Assembly: GCF_017432245.1 (NCBI RefSeq)
Contig: NZ_JAFRJO010000013.1
Coordinates: forward strand, 1-40,429
DNA: 40,429 nucleotides
Origin: Methanobrevibacter sp.
GTDB lineage: Archaea; Methanobacteriota; Methanobacteria; Methanobacteriales; Methanobacteriaceae
Reading direction: 5' to 3'
The notes below the pieces were generated by a model. That model ran no database searches. It worked only from the letters and a program-made list of their open reading frames with translations, and had not been told where the DNA came from. Positions 33,455-40,429 of this stretch are shown piece after piece. The first letter of the stretch is position 1. Every line of letters starts with the position of its first letter. Position numbers and translations under genes: made by a program.

Positions 33455-34873
33455 TTAGATTCCTTGTTTTTCAAATTCATTATCTAAAAATATGTTCATA
33501 TTGTCAATAGCCAATTGGACCATTTCAGGAGAAGGTCCTCCAGGAACCTTTCTTATCTTAACGTTTTCAATAGGATTCAAAGCATTGTGAATCAATTCAT
33601 CATCAAGATTCAATTTATCGAATCCAAGCTCTTCAGCCACATTATCCACATATGTACCATCAATATCGCTTGGATTAACTCCTTCAGCTACCGCTTCATT
33701 TACAATTCTTCCTACAATCTTGTGAGCTGTTCTGAATGGTATCTTTCTTTCTCTTACCATAATGTCTGCCAAATCGGTAGCTGTAGCGAAGTTAGCTCCA
33801 GCCAATTCAAGGCATCTTTCTGTATTGAAAGTGACAGTCAAGAGCATATGGTTGACTATCTTTAAGGTATCATAAGCCACATCACATGCATTCCATAAGT
33901 GAGGAGTGATTTCCTGCAAATCCCTGTTGTAAGTGTATGGAATAGCTTTCAATATTGTAAGGATAGTTACAAGTTCACCGTTTACAATAGCGCATTTTGA
34001 TCTTGCAACTTCAGCAACATCAGGATTTTTCTTTTGTGGCATGATTGATGAAGTGGAAGAGTATTCATCTGCCATTGAAACGATTCCAAACTCATAAGTG
34101 CTCCAAAGAACCAGTTCTTCACAGATTTTTGACAATGTAGTGCATAATGCGCTTAAGTCAAATACGGTCTCTGCAATATGGTCTCTTGATGAAACACCAT
34201 CCATGGAGTTTTCAAGATAATCATCAAATCCCAATAGTTGAGTTGTCAAGTCCCTATCAATTGGAAAACTTGTAGTTGCCATAGCAGCAGAACCTAATGG
34301 GTTTAGATTGACTCTCTTATAGGTGTCATCCAATCTTTGGTAATCCCTTTTTAGGGCTTGTGCATGTGCCATCAAGTGATGAGCCAATGTAACCGGTTGA
34401 GCATGCTGCAAGTGAGTGTATCCAATCATGACGGTTTCCTTATGCTCCTTTGCAAGCTCAAGGATTCCTTCAATGAATTCAAGGATACCTATTTGGATTT
34501 CAGTGATTCTATCTCTTAAAAGAAGTCTTATGTCTGTTGCAACTTGGTCATTTCTTGACTTTGCAGTATGCATGAATCCTGCTTCAGGACCTACAAGCTT
34601 TGTCACATAGTTTTCTACAGCCATATGAACGTCTTCAACGGAATGGTCAAATTCAAGGGCATCAAAGCCTTCATCACTTAGCTTATCCAATGCTTCAAGG
34701 ATCTTATCTGCTATTTCTTCATCTATAATTCCTTGTGCCTTAAGCATTGAAGTGTGAGCGTAATTGCATTGAATGTCTGCATCAAAGATAAATCTATCAA
34801 ATTCCAATGAAGAGGTGTACACTGCAGCTTCATCGGTCATTTCCTTTTCAAGTCTTCCAGTTCTAATTTTCAA
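33455..34873 (-). CDS. argH: Argininosuccinate lyase
   Basis: Last step of arginine synthesis, argininosuccinate to arginine and fumarate. The family marks are [22 protein letters not shown] at the N-terminus, [54 protein letters not shown], and the catalytic-serine loop [21 protein letters not shown]. About 472 residues, a normal length. The frame opens at a TTG at 34882, but the TTG at 34873 follows GAGTTGAT by a suitable distance and leaves LKIRTG as the usual N-terminus. A TTTATATAA element near 34991-34999 is the probable promoter, about 120 bases upstream. Confidence 0.97.
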   Translation of the reverse strand: MKIRTGRLEKEMTDEAAVYTSSLEFDRFIFDADIQCNYAHTSMLKAQGIIDEEIADKILEALDKLSDEGFDALEFDHSVEDVHMAVENYVTKLVGPEAGFMHTAKSRNDQVATDIRLLLRDRITEIQIGILEFIEGILELAKEHKETVMIGYTHLQHAQPVTLAHHLMAHAQALKRDYQRLDDTYKRVNLNPLGSAAMATTSFPIDRDLTTQLLGFDDYLENSMDGVSSRDHIAETVFDLSALCTTLSKICEELVLWSTYEFGIVSMADEYSSTSSIMPQKKNPDVAEVARSKCAIVNGELVTILTILKAIPYTYNRDLQEITPHLWNACDVAYDTLKIVNHMLLTVTFNTERCLELAGANFATATDLADIMVRERKIPFRTAHKIVGRIVNEAVAEGVNPSDIDGTYVDNVAEELGFDKLNLDDELIHNALNPIENVKIRKVPGGPSPEMVQLAIDNMNIFLDNEFEKQGI

Positions 34874-35134
34874 GGATATCAACTCATTAAATTCAGTAGT
34901 AAATGAAAATTTTTAATTATAATCTTAAAATAAGAATTCGTGAAAATTCTTTAATTACTTATATATTATTAAATTTTAGTTTTAATAATTTATATAAATA
35001 TCTAAAAATTAGAAAAATTATTTAAAAAATAGGATTGTTAAAGAAAATTAGAAAAAATAGAATATTAAAAATAGTTTAATAAAATGTTAGTAAAAAATAA
35101 TTAAAAAAGTAAAAAAGTAAAGTAAAGAATAAAT

Positions 35135-35293
35135 CTATTCTTTAGCTTTCATTTCAGTGTATCCACATTTACCGCAAGCGAATCTGTCACCGTGGTCAGC
35201 CATGAAGACACCTTCACCACAACGAGGACAGAATGGGTTTTTCCTTACGATTTTGTCTCCTTCTACAGTGTATAAATCTTTTTTATCAGGCAT
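35135..35293 (-). CDS. rps27ae: 30S ribosomal protein S27ae
   Basis: A 52-residue ribosomal zinc-ribbon protein: [19 protein letters not shown], then [29 protein letters not shown] with four zinc Cys (C22, C25, C40, C43). AGGAGG precedes the ATG. It is the last gene of dephospho-CoA kinase - S24e - S27ae, 27 bp behind S24e, an arrangement common in euryarchaea; Kae1/Bud32 genes, which often follow, are not here. Confidence 0.96.
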   Translation of the reverse strand: MPDKKDLYTVEGDKIVRKNPFCPRCGEGVFMADHGDRFACGKCGYTEMKAKE

Positions 35294-35320
35294 AATAATA
35301 TCCTCCTAAACATTAATCAT

Positions 35321-35638
35321 TTATTCTTCCGCTTCATCTTCTTCTTCAGCAGGAGCTTCTGGTTCTTTGTTCTTTTCAATGACGCTTGGTTTTTCCACAT
35401 CAATTAAAGATGATTCTCTACCATACACTTTAGCGTAACCAGTTGCTTTAGGTTCACCGTATCCTGGTTGAATGTTGTCTACAACGATTAATTCTTTTTT
35501 AGTGTCAAGCATAGCAACTAATTTGCTTTTGACATCTAAAAGCTTAGGAGTTGGTTCTCCTACATATGAAACATAAAATTTAACTTCAGTTCTATCAAAT
35601 AAAACGTTTTCTTTCTTTTCAAAAATTTCAATTTCCAT
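35321..35638 (-). CDS. rps24e: 30S ribosomal protein S24e
   Basis: A 105-residue protein with the S24e start MEIEIFEKKENVLFDRTEVKFYVSY, the KSKLVAMLDTKKELIVVDNIQPGYGEPKATGYAKVYG core, and an acidic, Ala/Glu-rich tail (APAEEEDEAEE). AGAGGT precedes the ATG. Co-transcribed with dephospho-CoA kinase (57 bp upstream) and S27ae (27 bp downstream). Confidence 0.97.
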   Translation of the reverse strand: MEIEIFEKKENVLFDRTEVKFYVSYVGEPTPKLLDVKSKLVAMLDTKKELIVVDNIQPGYGEPKATGYAKVYGRESSLIDVEKPSVIEKNKEPEAPAEEEDEAEE

Positions 35639-35695
35639 TATAAAAACCTCTCATTTTTAGGGTTTGAATTTAATTAATTATAAAATACAATTAAA

Positions 35696-36199
35696 CTAAG
35701 CCATTTCCTTAAAGTAAGTCATGAGCTTAGCAGCTTTGTCTTTTCCTTCGAAAACATTTACAAAGACCAATCCTTCATTAGGTTGGCCATATAAAATAAC
35801 GGCATCTTCAGGTGCAACCAATAAGCATGGAAGAACTGCAAGATCTTCTTCCCCTTCAACTACAATGATGCGTTTTTCGCTATCTTTCAAAGTTAAAGAA
35901 ATAGCTTCCTCTATGGTTTCCCATAGATTTTCAGTGATTGTACCAGCAGGATTGTCCGCCTCTAAAATGTTTTCTGTACGAATAATATCATGATTATGAT
36001 CTTTACGTTGAATACGATGGTCTATGATTCCCAAATCAGGAATCAAATCGTTATCAAGTAGATTTTTAGTGGTTTGATCACCAACAGAGATTAAGAAATT
36101 AGCTTCTTTAATCATAGGAATTGCATCTTCAAATTCAGCATACAATTTACCTAATGGCTTTTTGAATTCACCTATTAAATTCTCATCTAACTTAAACAA
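35696..36199 (-). CDS. GTP-dependent dephospho-CoA kinase (DUF359 family)
   Basis: A 167-residue protein of the archaeal family long called DUF359, identified as the GTP-dependent dephospho-CoA kinase that completes CoA synthesis in archaea. Visible marks are FKKPLGKLYAE, NFLISVGDQTTKNLL (Asp/Gln-containing nucleotide site), LGIIDHRIQRK, TENILEADNPAGTITENLWETIEEA, and the IIVVEGEEDLAVLPCLLVAP block with its acidic pair. The start is TTG at 36199 behind AGAGG. It heads the S24e/S27ae operon, a gene order seen in many euryarchaea, which supports the assignment. Confidence 0.92.
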   Translation of the reverse strand: MFKLDENLIGEFKKPLGKLYAEFEDAIPMIKEANFLISVGDQTTKNLLDNDLIPDLGIIDHRIQRKDHNHDIIRTENILEADNPAGTITENLWETIEEAISLTLKDSEKRIIVVEGEEDLAVLPCLLVAPEDAVILYGQPNEGLVFVNVFEGKDKAAKLMTYFKEMA

Positions 36200-36321
36200 G
36201 TTTTAACCTCTATTAATCAATCCAAATAATAATATTTTAATTAAATATTTGAGCAAAAAATATATAGTAAAATAATTATTATACTTTAATATTTATCTAA
36301 TTTAAGATATATAAAGTTTAG

Positions 36322-36437
36322 CATGAAAATGCTCTAAATAGAGAAAAATTAGTTAAAAAAAGAAAAATAGTTTAGAGCAAGATACTCTAAACATTAGTAA
36401 AGATTTTTGTCTAGGCACTACGGACTGAAGCCTAAAA
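36322..36437 (-). terminator. Series of short hairpins after the DUF4013 gene
   Basis: Going away from the stop codon: TAGGC/GCCTA with flanking TTTT/AAAA (36404-36437), TTTAGAG/CTCTAAA (36371-36391, 7-base loop), CTCTA-AA-TAGAG (36333-36344) and GCAT-GAAA-ATGC (36322-36333). Together they resemble a structured 3' end; only the first two stems would be stable. Confidence 0.4.
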
Positions 36438-36444
36438 TTTGAAT

Positions 36445-37254
36445 CTATTCCGCATCAGCGTAAAGATTACCTAAAGTTCTAGCACCAAATAAAGCTATAA
36501 ATGGAGCGCCGACTAAAAATGCAATCAATATACCAATATATGGAATAGCAGTAATAATACCTAAAACAAATCCTAGAACGAAAGCACAAATAAATAAAAT
36601 AATGAACCATGCAATGAATCTTCCGATACCGATTGCTTGAATGTCAGCAATTACTTCCTTAAAGTTTATAGCTTCTCCAATATCCCCAGATTTAGCTAAT
36701 CTGCACATTGCAATCTCCAATAATAAACCAAATATGAGATATAAGATTACTGCAACAATTCCAGTGATTGCAAGACCAGTGAATAATGGAGCCCAAAGAT
36801 CTTGAGGAACTGCACTAATAGCCATACTAGGATCAACTGTATCTGAAACGTTATTTCCTATAAAGGCTAAAATTTCAGCCATAGCGGAATAAGTTCCGGA
36901 AACCCAACCGACAAGCAAAACGATAATTGTTGGGATAATGTAATAAACAATTTGCACAACCAATAATTTCAATCCGTCAATGAAATTCTCAAGAATATTT
37001 AAAGCAGGAATCTCATCCCCGAGATTGATTGTTTCCTTTAAAACGCTTAAGATATAACCTTCAGTTACAAAATAAAGAATTAATGAGATAATAGCCAATA
37101 AACTGATTACAGCCCCACTAATTTCAATGTTCCATGCAATCAATACAGAAGACAAATTAGCAATAAGGAAAATGACTCCAAAAATAACTAATGCCTTATA
37201 GTCTTTAGTAGGGTATACTAAAGCTTCTTTGAATAAGTCAATTAAACCAGTCAT
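36445..37254 (-). CDS. DUF4013 multi-pass membrane protein
   Basis: A 269-residue hydrophobic protein of the DUF4013 family, which is abundant in Methanobrevibacter. Roughly six membrane segments are visible (LVIFGVIFLIANLSSVLIAW, SLLAIISLILYFV, LLVVQIVYYIIPTIIVLLV, GLAITGIVAVILYLIFGLLLE, FIAWFIILFICAFVLGFVLG, and the C-terminal IGILIAFLVGAPFIALFG). Between them is a PSMAISAVPQDLWAPL loop. GGAGGTTTTTT precedes ATG 37254; an upstream GTG/ATG at 37275 is not needed. No catalytic motif is evident. It interrupts an otherwise conserved information-processing cluster, lying between Spt4 and the dephospho-CoA kinase gene. Confidence 0.85.
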   Translation of the reverse strand: MTGLIDLFKEALVYPTKDYKALVIFGVIFLIANLSSVLIAWNIEISGAVISLLAIISLILYFVTEGYILSVLKETINLGDEIPALNILENFIDGLKLLVVQIVYYIIPTIIVLLVGWVSGTYSAMAEILAFIGNNVSDTVDPSMAISAVPQDLWAPLFTGLAITGIVAVILYLIFGLLLEIAMCRLAKSGDIGEAINFKEVIADIQAIGIGRFIAWFIILFICAFVLGFVLGIITAIPYIGILIAFLVGAPFIALFGARTLGNLYADAE

Positions 37255-37553
37255 AAAAAACCTCCAAATAAACAAATAATTATAAAATTACTTAATAGGA
37301 TTAATAAAATCCAATAATATATTAAACAACATCTTATTTAAGTTTATTGTAAAAATACAAGTTTTTAATTGATTTTAGAATAAAATAAGTGTAATAATCG
37401 ATTAAAAATAGCAAAATAATAAAAATAATCATTAAAAATAGCAAAATAGGATAAATAATTAAAAATTAATAAAATTAAAAACTTAAAATAGATAAAATAA
37501 ATAAAATTGAAAAAAAGAAAAATAGAAAAAAATAGAAATAAGAGTTAAGAAAA

Positions 37554-37736
37554 CTATCTTACTCTTAATGCGTATTCGCCAGCTTTTTTAATTCCTAATT
37601 CGCGAGCAACTTCTGACTCATCAGGATTAGTAATTATTAAAAGTCCACTCCAGTTAGAAGAAGTAGGGTTTTTACATTCCGGGCATTGTTCCTTTTCAGT
37701 TAATAAACTGCAATGTGTACAAGCTTTCAATACCAT
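37554..37736 (-). CDS. spt4: Transcription elongation factor Spt4 (RNA polymerase subunit E'')
   Basis: A 60-residue zinc-ribbon protein (ACTHCSLLTEKEQCPECKNP, two CxxC pairs) ending LGIKKAGEYALRVR. Spt4 pairs with Spt5 to hold RNA polymerase processive. Its ATG shares one base with the TAA stop of the Rpo7 gene, so the two are translationally coupled, as in most euryarchaea. Confidence 0.95.
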   Translation of the reverse strand: MVLKACTHCSLLTEKEQCPECKNPTSSNWSGLLIITNPDESEVARELGIKKAGEYALRVR

Positions 37737-38320
37737 TATTCTTCCACCTTAGCCATAGCTTTATTTTCTTTTGCCTTATTCTTTTCAGCTTCAATCCATT
37801 CAAATTTACCTAAGTTAGGTTGTCTCATTGTAAGACCAATCTTAGATTCCTTAATGGATTTTCCTTTAAGGCTTAAAGTAACTATTCTTGCTCTAATTTT
37901 ATCTCCTTCAGTTAAGATCTTTTTAGATTCATTACCAATAAGAGATGAATTTTTTAAATCATAATTAATGTAATCATCAGTTACTTGTGATACATGTACA
38001 AGACCTTCCATTGGACCAATTTTTACAAAAGCTCCAAATTCAGTAATGTCATTAACTTCTCCTTCAACAATTTCCTGTTGTTCCGGCTTGAAGAAAATTG
38101 CATTGAATACAACATTATGGTAAGCAGCGCCATCACCCATAATAAGCACTCCTTCACCGATTTCCACAATATTGAATGCACCAACCATTAAACCTAAATC
38201 TTTATCAAGTTGACCTATGTACTCTTCATTTAAAGTTTCAATGGCTACATCCTCAAGAGGATCATCAAATCTGTAAGGTGGAATTCTTACAGTTCCCTCA
38301 ATAGTTGTCATGTAATACAA
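37736..38320 (-). CDS. rpoE: DNA-directed RNA polymerase subunit E' (Rpo7)
   Basis: A 194-residue subunit of the polymerase stalk. The N-terminal RNP-like domain ([30 protein letters not shown]) with [23 protein letters not shown] is followed by an S1 RNA-binding domain ([28 protein letters not shown]...DDYINYD) and a Lys/Glu-rich tail. The first codon is a TTG at 38320, six bases after GAGGG; a nearer ATG at residue 4 is too far from that site, and homologues begin MYK/MYY. Followed directly by spt4. Confidence 0.96.
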   Translation of the reverse strand: MYYMTTIEGTVRIPPYRFDDPLEDVAIETLNEEYIGQLDKDLGLMVGAFNIVEIGEGVLIMGDGAAYHNVVFNAIFFKPEQQEIVEGEVNDITEFGAFVKIGPMEGLVHVSQVTDDYINYDLKNSSLIGNESKKILTEGDKIRARIVTLSLKGKSIKESKIGLTMRQPNLGKFEWIEAEKNKAKENKAMAKVEE

Positions 38321-38527
38321 AATAATCCCTCGTTTAGTGAAATTAAATTTTAAATAAATTTGTAATAAAGCTAATTTTTATGTTATTATAAATTTAAATT
38401 TTATAAATTTATAGTAAATTAAATTAATAAATTCTATAAATTTTTTAAATTTTTAGTAAATTATGAATATCAATTAAAAATATAATAATGAAACTATTTA
38501 AAGTTAATTAAAATGATTAATTAACCA

Positions 38528-38932
38528 TTAAACCAGATAACCTTCAACTGCCAGATATTTCTTTTGTCTTAGAATAACTAAAGCAATTCCTTTTTTCTTG
38601 GCTTTCTTTCTTAGATTAGCATCATTTGTTGCCAATACTTTGGATAGTCTAATTAATGCATCATCCACGGATTCACCATCATTTAAAGGAATGTCTCTAA
38701 TTTCAATCTCACCAGATTGAGCAATTTTCAATCCTAAGCCTGCAGCTAATCTAACTTTGCCCTTACTGTTATTCTTTAAGCCCTTAAGCTCATTTATAAC
38801 AAAGTTTGTAGTGACCAATTGATAATTAGGCAAGATTCTTTTAAATTCCTCTAGAATATCCACATTGAATTGAAAAGGAATCATAAAAAAGTTAGTATCA
38901 ATAAATACTTCTCTTTTATCTCCAGATTCCAT
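38528..38932 (-). CDS. PIN domain protein, Fcf1-like RNase
   Basis: A 134-residue single PIN domain with acidic metal residues in place: D12 (VFIDTNFF), E48 (FVINELKGL), D90/D91 (ESVDDALIRL) and D104 (ATNDANLRKKAKKKG). The positions and the adjacency to eIF2 gamma are typical of the archaeal Fcf1-like PIN protein found in the eIF2 gamma - Rpo7 cluster, thought to act in rRNA or RNA processing. It is not next to an antitoxin-like gene, so a VapC toxin is unlikely. AGTGATAAC precedes the ATG. It is 53 bp behind eIF2 gamma. Confidence 0.87.
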   Translation of the reverse strand: MESGDKREVFIDTNFFMIPFQFNVDILEEFKRILPNYQLVTTNFVINELKGLKNNSKGKVRLAAGLGLKIAQSGEIEIRDIPLNDGESVDDALIRLSKVLATNDANLRKKAKKKGIALVILRQKKYLAVEGYLV

Positions 38933-38985
38933 GTTATCACTGACTAAATTTTAAAATGAAATTCAATAATTTAAAAATGTTAAAC

Positions 38986-40209
38986 TTATTGAATAATACC
39001 AAATCCAATTAATCTCCAACGTGCACCTACTCTACGGGATAAAGCAACCCTATCCCCTTTATCTGCACATACAGGTAATTTCAATGCAACACTAACGTTT
39101 TTCTTAACTTTAGTTACTACACCAATGGTGGTGGTTGTACCACAGTTAATCATTAAAGGTTCTTTGATTTTAATTGGATCTACTTTTCTTTCATCTTTAG
39201 TTCCTACAACACGTTCCAATAATTCAGTTTTCATATCAAAGCTATGCAATACCTCAGGCAAAGTGCCTTCAGCACCAGCAACAGAACCAGATAAGGAATC
39301 TGCTTTGGTTAATGCAGGATCTAATTTAGTAGCTACACCAATAAGGCCTCCAGGACCTACTTCTTCAACAGATTCTCCACCAGCTTCCAATCCGATGATT
39401 TCAGAAGTCAAGCTGATCCATTTGTTCTGTTTGCTTTCCTTAATATTAATTCCAGGCCTAATTTCAATGATGTCTCCTAATTTAAGAGTACCTTGAACTA
39501 AACTTCCACCGATTACTCCACCTTTAATCTTTTTAGGGTGGGAACCAGGTTTATTAATATCAAATGATCTAGCCACATGCATTCTAGCAGGTTTGTCCAA
39601 TTCTTTTTCTGGTGTAATGATAGTGTCATTAATAGCTTTAATAAGAATATCAATATTCGCTCCTTGTTGAGCAGATACTGGAATGATTGGTGCATCTTCC
39701 GCACAAGTGCCTTTAACAAATTCCTTGATTTCCTTATAACTCTCAACAGCTCTTTCTCTAGGAACAATATCCACTTTGTTTTGAACTACAACTACATCCT
39801 TTACACCAATAACATCAAGTGCCATCAAGTGCTCTTTGGTTTGTGGCTGTGGACATTCCTCGTTAGCTGCAATTACCAATACAGCACCATCCATAATTGC
39901 TGCACCAGATAACATGGTAGCCATTAAGGTTTCGTGTCCTGGAGCATCTACAAATGATACTTTTCTAATTACTTCAGTTTCACTTCCACAATGTTCACAA
40001 ACATCTTTAGTAGTGTAACATAAAGGTTCCTCACATTTAGGACATTTTCTAAATTCAATGTCAGCATATCCTAAACGGATTGAAATACCTCTTTTTGTTT
40101 CTTCACTGTGAGTATCTGTCCATACACCAGATAATGCTTTAGTAAGTGTTGTCTTTCCGTGATCGACATGGCCCACAAGTCCTATGTTTACATCAGATTG
40201 AACTTTCAC
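38986..40209 (-). CDS. Translation initiation factor 2 subunit gamma
   Basis: A 407-residue GTPase that binds Met-tRNAi and delivers it to the small ribosomal subunit. The G1 motif is [16 protein letters not shown]3 DAPGHE, G4 QNKVD, and an inserted zinc knuckle ([22 protein letters not shown]) is diagnostic of eIF2 gamma versus EF-Tu. C-terminal domains end [16 protein letters not shown]. The start is GTG at 40209 behind AAAGGTG. It heads the minus-strand cluster PIN - Rpo7 - Spt4, as in other euryarchaea. Usually cited as eif2g or aif2g. Confidence 0.97.
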   Translation of the reverse strand: MKVQSDVNIGLVGHVDHGKTTLTKALSGVWTDTHSEETKRGISIRLGYADIEFRKCPKCEEPLCYTTKDVCEHCGSETEVIRKVSFVDAPGHETLMATMLSGAAIMDGAVLVIAANEECPQPQTKEHLMALDVIGVKDVVVVQNKVDIVPRERAVESYKEIKEFVKGTCAEDAPIIPVSAQQGANIDILIKAINDTIITPEKELDKPARMHVARSFDINKPGSHPKKIKGGVIGGSLVQGTLKLGDIIEIRPGINIKESKQNKWISLTSEIIGLEAGGESVEEVGPGGLIGVATKLDPALTKADSLSGSVAGAEGTLPEVLHSFDMKTELLERVVGTKDERKVDPIKIKEPLMINCGTTTTIGVVTKVKKNVSVALKLPVCADKGDRVALSRRVGARWRLIGFGIIQ

Positions 40210-40429
40210 AGATTACACCTTTAATTTTTTTAAATAAATAATTTGAATTAAATAATAAACATAAATGAATATTAGATAATAATGATAATTAATAATAAAT
40301 TCAACAATGAAATTTATATTAATATTTAATTACACTTATGAATAATCTCACTTTTTAAATTAAAATCATATTTATAATTCAATTTTAATATAAACATGAT
40401 TTAATGCTTTTTAATAATAAAATATAATA
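40210..40429. other. 220-bp A+T-rich segment upstream of eIF2 gamma
   Basis: Holds the ribosome site AAAGGTG and presumably the cluster promoter. Nothing else is seen before the window edge. Confidence 0.5.

Noticed and set aside
36371-36437. Hairpins after the DUF4013 gene as a CRISPR or tRNA-like element
   Set aside because: Stems differ from each other in sequence and spacing; no repeat-spacer pattern or cloverleaf.
38528-38932. PIN protein as a VapC toxin
   Set aside because: No antitoxin-sized gene adjacent; it sits in the conserved eIF2 gamma - Rpo7 cluster where an Fcf1-like PIN protein is usual.

Overview
This AT-rich window comes from a hydrogenotrophic methanogen of the order Methanobacteriales, most likely Methanobrevibacter or a close relative. 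The evidence is archaeal information-processing genes (eIF2 gamma, Rpo7/RpoE', Spt4, S24e, S27ae, the proteasomal ATPase PAN, MBF1), methanogen cofactor genes (F420:NADP oxidoreductase, a CfbC-like F430 reductase, GTP-dependent dephospho-CoA kinase), archaeal lipid genes (geranylgeranyl reductase with a ferredoxin) and several small families I associate with Methanobacteriales. Intergenic DNA is almost pure A+T, so structured RNAs stand out. Most genes lie on the minus strand. Many starts are TTG preceded by a strong Shine-Dalgarno sequence. The species cannot be fixed from the sequence alone.

Layout. 1-2.6 kb: the end of an FAD-dependent geranylgeranyl-reductase-like protein, then a bacterial-PH-domain membrane protein with a very long Asp/Tyr/Asn/Arg-rich tail. 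2.8-5.3 kb: a small ABM-type monooxygenase, F420:NADP reductase and an NADP-type zinc alcohol dehydrogenase, which together can feed alcohol electrons into F420. 5.9-7.6 kb: tandem FilR1-type regulators. 7.8 kb: a C/D box guide RNA. 8-10.7 kb: PAN, MBF1 and a DUF356-like protein. 11-12.8 kb: a two-gene unit encoding extracytoplasmic proteins, one with a POTRA-like domain. 13.1-14.5 kb: a radical SAM/SPASM enzyme with a Cys-rich peptide gene, a candidate peptide-modification pair. 14.8-20 kb: a surface-glycan locus (two-gene ABC exporter, GT2 glycosyltransferase, NAD-dependent epimerase, coiled-coil protein, GalU). 20.15 kb: tRNA-Leu(GAG).

20.3-22.7 kb: DUF371, then a plus-strand run of DUF1848, DUF3795 and DUF123/GIY-YIG-like genes. 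22.8-29 kb: CfbC-like reductase, peptidase U32 family protein, PurF, an unrecognised coiled-coil acidic protein and GalE. 29.4-33.4 kb: ferredoxin plus geranylgeranyl reductase, a left-handed beta-helix acyltransferase, a zinc-ribbon protein and a KH/PP-loop fusion. 33.5-40.2 kb: ArgH and the archaeal information cluster eIF2 gamma - PIN - Rpo7 - Spt4 ... dephospho-CoA kinase - S24e - S27ae, interrupted by a DUF4013 membrane protein.

The observations most worth following are the C/D box RNA (complete boxes, two 12-nt guides, closing stem), the radical SAM/peptide pair, the POTRA-like pair in an organism without an outer membrane, the disordered tail of the PH protein, and the C-terminal radical-SAM-like cysteine motif of the DUF1848 protein. 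All family assignments are made by reading the sequence and from memory of the families; no search was run.
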